Of a stretch of 58,048 nucleotides of DNA, positions 55,901 through 58,048 are shown in pieces. Below the pieces are notes generated by a model that searched no databases, had not been told where the DNA came from, and saw only the letters and a program-made list of their open reading frames with translations. Numbering within the stretch: the first letter of the stretch is position 1; each line of letters starts with the position of its first letter. This DNA comes from Psychromonas ossibalaenae ATCC BAA-1528 (GTDB lineage: Bacteria; Pseudomonadota; Gammaproteobacteria; Enterobacterales; Psychromonadaceae), in contig NZ_KB906996.1 in NCBI RefSeq assembly GCF_000381745.1, forward strand, positions 1 to 58,048, read 5' to 3'. Both the position numbers and the translations under genes were made by a program.

Positions 55901-58048
55901 CGTACTTGGTTACCGTTCTTAGGAGAATTAACACCAATAGATCCGTTATTATAAGATATTGACGCATCAGTGTTAGCAAGAGCTGTTATAACGATATTTG
56001 CGCTGTTTGCATAGGCAAATAGCGTAGCCCCATTTCCATTGTATAGGTTATCGGTTGTTAATACGCTATTGGAAGATTCGACTTGGGTTGATTCGTAGCT
56101 ATAACTGCCATCTTGATTAATGACTAATATACCGCCATCAGTGCTAATGGAGATGTTACCTTGTTCATCCCAATTAGAGTACTCTACCTTATTAAAGGTA
56201 ACGCTTTGCACCTCAGTTGCGTCAGCACCAATATCATCAATGCCGCTGCCATCCGTTCCGGCGCCGGAAATTACGTTACCGTATGCGGTACCGCCAAAGC
56301 CAATGCTATCAATATCATTATTGGCAGTTGGTGCTGTGTCGGTTAATGCAACTTCAACCTTGGTCCATACTGTTGCACCATTGCCGTCAGTCGCCTGGTA
56401 ATAGAAGCTGTCAGTAACGGCACCGCCACTATGATCAACGCTTGCTGGAGCCGTATACTCATAAGAACCATCCGCGTTAATAGTGATGGTGCCACCAAGC
56501 TCGGTAGTAACAGATGCACCTGCCGTGGCAGTGGATATTTCACCGTTACCATTGCTGTCACTAGCTAAAGCCTGAACAGACAAGTCATCACTTTCAACGT
56601 CGATATCGTTACTGGTTAGCTCAGCCCCGGTTAACGAGAGACTTCCACCCTCGACCACCATGAATTGGTCAAAATGACCTTCTGGTGCGTCGTTTTCACC
56701 AATAATATTGATGGTTACCATTGCGGTATCGGTTGCACCGTTGGCATCGGTAATGGTGTAGCTGAAGGTATCCTGCTCCACTTGCCCTGCAGTAAGCTGT
56801 TCAAACTGGCCATTAGGATTATAACTGTAGGTACCATTTGGATAAGTAGTTAACAGTGCACCACTGGCTAACGTCACAGTGGTTCCATCTGTAGCAATGT
56901 CGCTGCCATTAACGGCACTCACCCAGAAGTTATGACCTTGCGGATCTGTATCATTAGCGATAAGCCCTTTGTTTACGTCAGTAACGGTAAGTGAATCATC
57001 TTCACTGGTGATAATGGCACCATCCCCCAAATTCGCACCAGTGGCTTGAATCGAAGATAAAACGTAGTCAGAAGAGTCTCCACTATTGACTGGAGTGCCG
57101 TAGTTGATTGCTTCAAATACCAAGGTGTCAAAAACCACATCCCCAGTATTGATGCTGAATGAACCACTTGCTCCGGAGTCATTAACGAAGATTTGGCTAT
57201 CGACTAAAACACCATTGTAATAGGCCTTCCAGACACCTTGTTCACTGCCGCTTTCGCTGGCGTATAGTCTCGCCACGTCGAAATCAACTTGGTTCACTAG
57301 TTCATTGAAGTTGAAAACTATCGCTTCAGACTGCTCGTTAACTGCATCGTACTCAATCTGATCAGGAACAGCCCCCGTATCGCGAATACTACCTTCAACA
57401 CCAATACCGTTGTTGTTAATTGTTGAAATCTGACCATCTACTAATTCACCTGCATCATTAAAGGTGCGCGCAGTAACGGTAAACAGTGGATTTCCGTCAC
57501 CGTCAGTTGGAATATTGAGGCCATTAGTGAAGTCTGCAATCACGGTGTAATTACCAATAGTGCCTCCGTCGTCAACTGCATCGACAGAGTTAATAGCAAT
57601 CGAAACCTGGGCCGTATCCTGTACTGAACCATCTGAAATGATGTAGTCAAATATAGCAAGAGAATCTGCGTCATTATTTGGCTCAAAGGTAATTTTGTCT
57701 TGAGCATCAATAATAACGTCACCGTTATCAGTGGTGATGATCTGTTGCCCGCCAGTTAACTCCACTCCATTAATACTAAAGATGGATAGAGCGTCTCCAT
57801 CCACATCGGTGTCGTTATCCAGCAATGTTAACGCGATAGTGCTGCCGACATTGACAGCGTAGGTGTCGTTTACAGCGATAGGCCCATCGTTACTGCCGTT
57901 AATCGTAATAGTTGCCGTGTTCACAACTTCTGCATCACCGTCGGTAACCTTGAAGCTGTACGTCACAACAACGCTTTCACCGTCATCCAGGTAGTTGTAA
58001 TGCGATGGATCAATGCTCGCCACGCCAGCACTGTCAATCGTCACGCCG
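52939..58048 (-). CDS. Giant RTX adhesin, LapA-like, C-terminal part (5' end outside window)
   Basis: The frame is open to the window edge and ends at 52939; at least 1702 residues are present. Residues 1-900 are repeated VCBS/cadherin-like modules (AVNDTYAVNVGSTIALTLLDND; VTINIIGENDAPEGHFD; YEYTAPASVDHSGGAVTDSFYY). A von Willebrand A domain follows at about 975-1150, with the metal-ion site DLSGSMG, a later GGGTQYS and ISDGQPN. RTX nonapeptides lie at about 1535-1575 (GLAGDDVLVAGDGNDWLEGGSGDD), then the type I secretion C-terminal region. Acidic composition throughout. The LapG site and retention module would be in the missing N terminus. Confidence 0.93.
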   Translation of the reverse strand, partial: GVTIDSAGVASIDPSHYNYLDDGESVVVTYSFKVTDGDAEVVNTATITINGSNDGPIAVNDTYAVNVGSTIALTLLDNDTDVDGDALSIFSINGVELTGGQQIITTDNGDVIIDAQDKITFEPNNDADSLAIFDYIISDGSVQDTAQVSIAINSVDAVDDGGTIGNYTVIADFTNGLNIPTDGDGNPLFTVTARTFNDAGELVDGQISTINNNGIGVEGSIRDTGAVPDQIEYDAVNEQSEAIVFNFNELVNQVDFDVARLYASESGSEQGVWKAYYNGVLVDSQIFVNDSGASGSFSINTGDVVFDTLVFEAINYGTPVNSGDSSDYVLSSIQATGANLGDGAIITSEDDSLTVTDVNKGLIANDTDPQGHNFWVSAVNGSDIATDGTTVTLASGALLTTYPNGTYSYNPNGQFEQLTAGQVEQDTFSYTITDANGATDTAMVTINIIGENDAPEGHFDQFMVVEGGSLSLTGAELTSNDIDVESDDLSVQALASDSNGNGEISTATAGASVTTELGGTITINADGSYEYTAPASVDHSGGAVTDSFYYQATDGNGATVWTKVEVALTDTAPTANNDIDSIGFGGTAYGNVISGAGTDGSGIDDIGADATEVQSVTFNKVEYSNWDEQGNISISTDGGILVINQDGSYSYESTQVESSNSVLTTDNLYNGNGATLFAYANSANIVITALANTDASISYNNGSIGVNSPKNGNQVRDTEALVIQLDQTADSVDIELDGMNANGGETVFWKAYDVNGNLLVSGEAHSNDFTITSNSELHTIVLYPDSAGVRDNFMLKELNVHSTAGVPTSDEFEYTLIDADGDTDSATLIVQQDSSPTAADDAGTASESGLINGSDAGSGSNVIVGNLLDNDSGISSSTEIIAVEGGAPVNGIISVLTNYGVLTVHVDDSNGQRAGYYEYQLTSNSLGENISETISYTVENGLGLSSDASLIVDIIDDVPVVKDISQNLSANADPVTSNLTFVLDLSGSMGNSAGNGKTYLETAVESLTALINEVDDTGNVNIQIVTFAGSTMANSTWLVDDIDGAINYLNGLSAGGGTQYSTALNTVMSSGDLPTADQSFVYFISDGQPNSGYEVGAAQQTAWETYLNQDSFYDISFAIGIGNAPLDKLQPIAHSKDLSDDNSDYAVVVDDASDLTATVIAYFDNNNIGGELNILTADGGINIGADGGNIQEFSIGGISYLYDGSTAEVSVSTELGGQFTLNFETGTYSYNIDVDKNVINETETIDVVVVDGDGDNDTLVLELHIDYYAGLDANVNNVITNADEGSAVVIDTSYLTHGDAAPENSQITSVTGNGVALNNGAVTISSGNEGDSFNYTIEGNNASDSATVRLDYQNTAHLIGTHENDIMLGESAASSVAATSISATVLAGNTFSTPNQFGFAFASAASGLSVSSIKIKIDSNAVWDEREELQFRSNNSVGIDQQNNIFDSMTANSSLLVANFVAGDFTDGDKFEFAFDTDNLGNNLGANLVGAEFTVTLSDGTVLAGTYVSDGNGGATGYIDNNGETTDPIDNVLHLEGLAGDDVLVAGDGNDWLEGGSGDDLLIGGKGDDQLIGGQGADTFVWLAGDADGGTDHIQDFNIAEGDKLDLSDLLHVKLGDTLDDYLNFSSDDGKTIIDVFVDGDAGKTAAQVSQTIVLDGVDLGSDDVTVINDLFKENNSGALIISDITAIDDQGVVIEIPDDHT

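Overview
The window looks like chromosomal DNA of a marine, facultatively anaerobic gammaproteobacterium. The gene pairs pyrD-zapC and tsaB-yoaA, the E. coli-type his operon order with a His leader peptide, ygbA, rhlE, DUF2986 and yqhD all point to Gammaproteobacteria. A psychrophilic/marine Psychromonas- or Shewanella-like lineage is my inference; no rRNA or tRNA gene is present to confirm it.

Layout. 1-9.5 kb: housekeeping genes, nearly all on the minus strand: a Na+-dependent transporter, zapC, pyrD, two hypothetical genes, tsaB, the DinG-family helicase yoaA, ygbA, an HD hydrolase and a PH-domain protein. 9.6-15.9 kb: a complete-looking respiratory reductive dehalogenase locus. One minus-strand operon encodes a cytochrome c', an FKBP-type prolyl isomerase, the Tat-exported corrinoid/Fe-S enzyme RdhA and a three-helix membrane anchor RdhB. 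A TetR-family regulator is divergent to it. A second minus-strand operon encodes a NosR/RdhC-like FMN and Fe-S membrane protein plus a small membrane protein. Both operons carry the same upstream layout: an FNR-type box, a possible -10 element, then two copies of GTAC-N6-GTACATA. 16-24.8 kb: a periplasmic solute-binding protein, DUF2986, and hisL-hisGDCBHAF(IE) with an attenuator. 24.8-33.5 kb: rhlE, a GH19 chitinase with two chitin-binding modules, another binding protein, a DUF3943 outer membrane protein and a putative permuted papain-fold protein. 33.8-43.5 kb: a carbohydrate locus with a PTS IIA carrying a C-terminal membrane anchor, a GH13_18 phosphorylase, a GH38 mannosidase, PTS IIBC, a divergent RpiR-type regulator, a KdgM-like porin and yqhD. 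It is probably for uptake and breakdown of a glycosylglycerate-type solute or a related oligosaccharide. 44.5-58 kb: a Lap-type adhesion system (degenerate GGDEF/EAL LapD, LapG protease, OmpA-like lipoprotein, TolC, HlyD, ABC exporter) and the C-terminal part of its giant RTX adhesin, which runs off the window.

The most notable observations are: (1) the organohalide-respiration locus with its inferred FNR plus TetR regulon; (2) a palindromic non-autonomous (MITE-like) element whose terminal repeat encodes the last residues of RdhB, with a related copy near 26.3 kb; (3) three tandem copies of the hisF start region, two of them now short overlapping ORFs leading into hisF; (4) 80-bp duplications of the yoaA 3' end, including its stop codon; and (5) a small secreted-protein frame interrupted by an in-frame TGA upstream of the RdhC-like gene.
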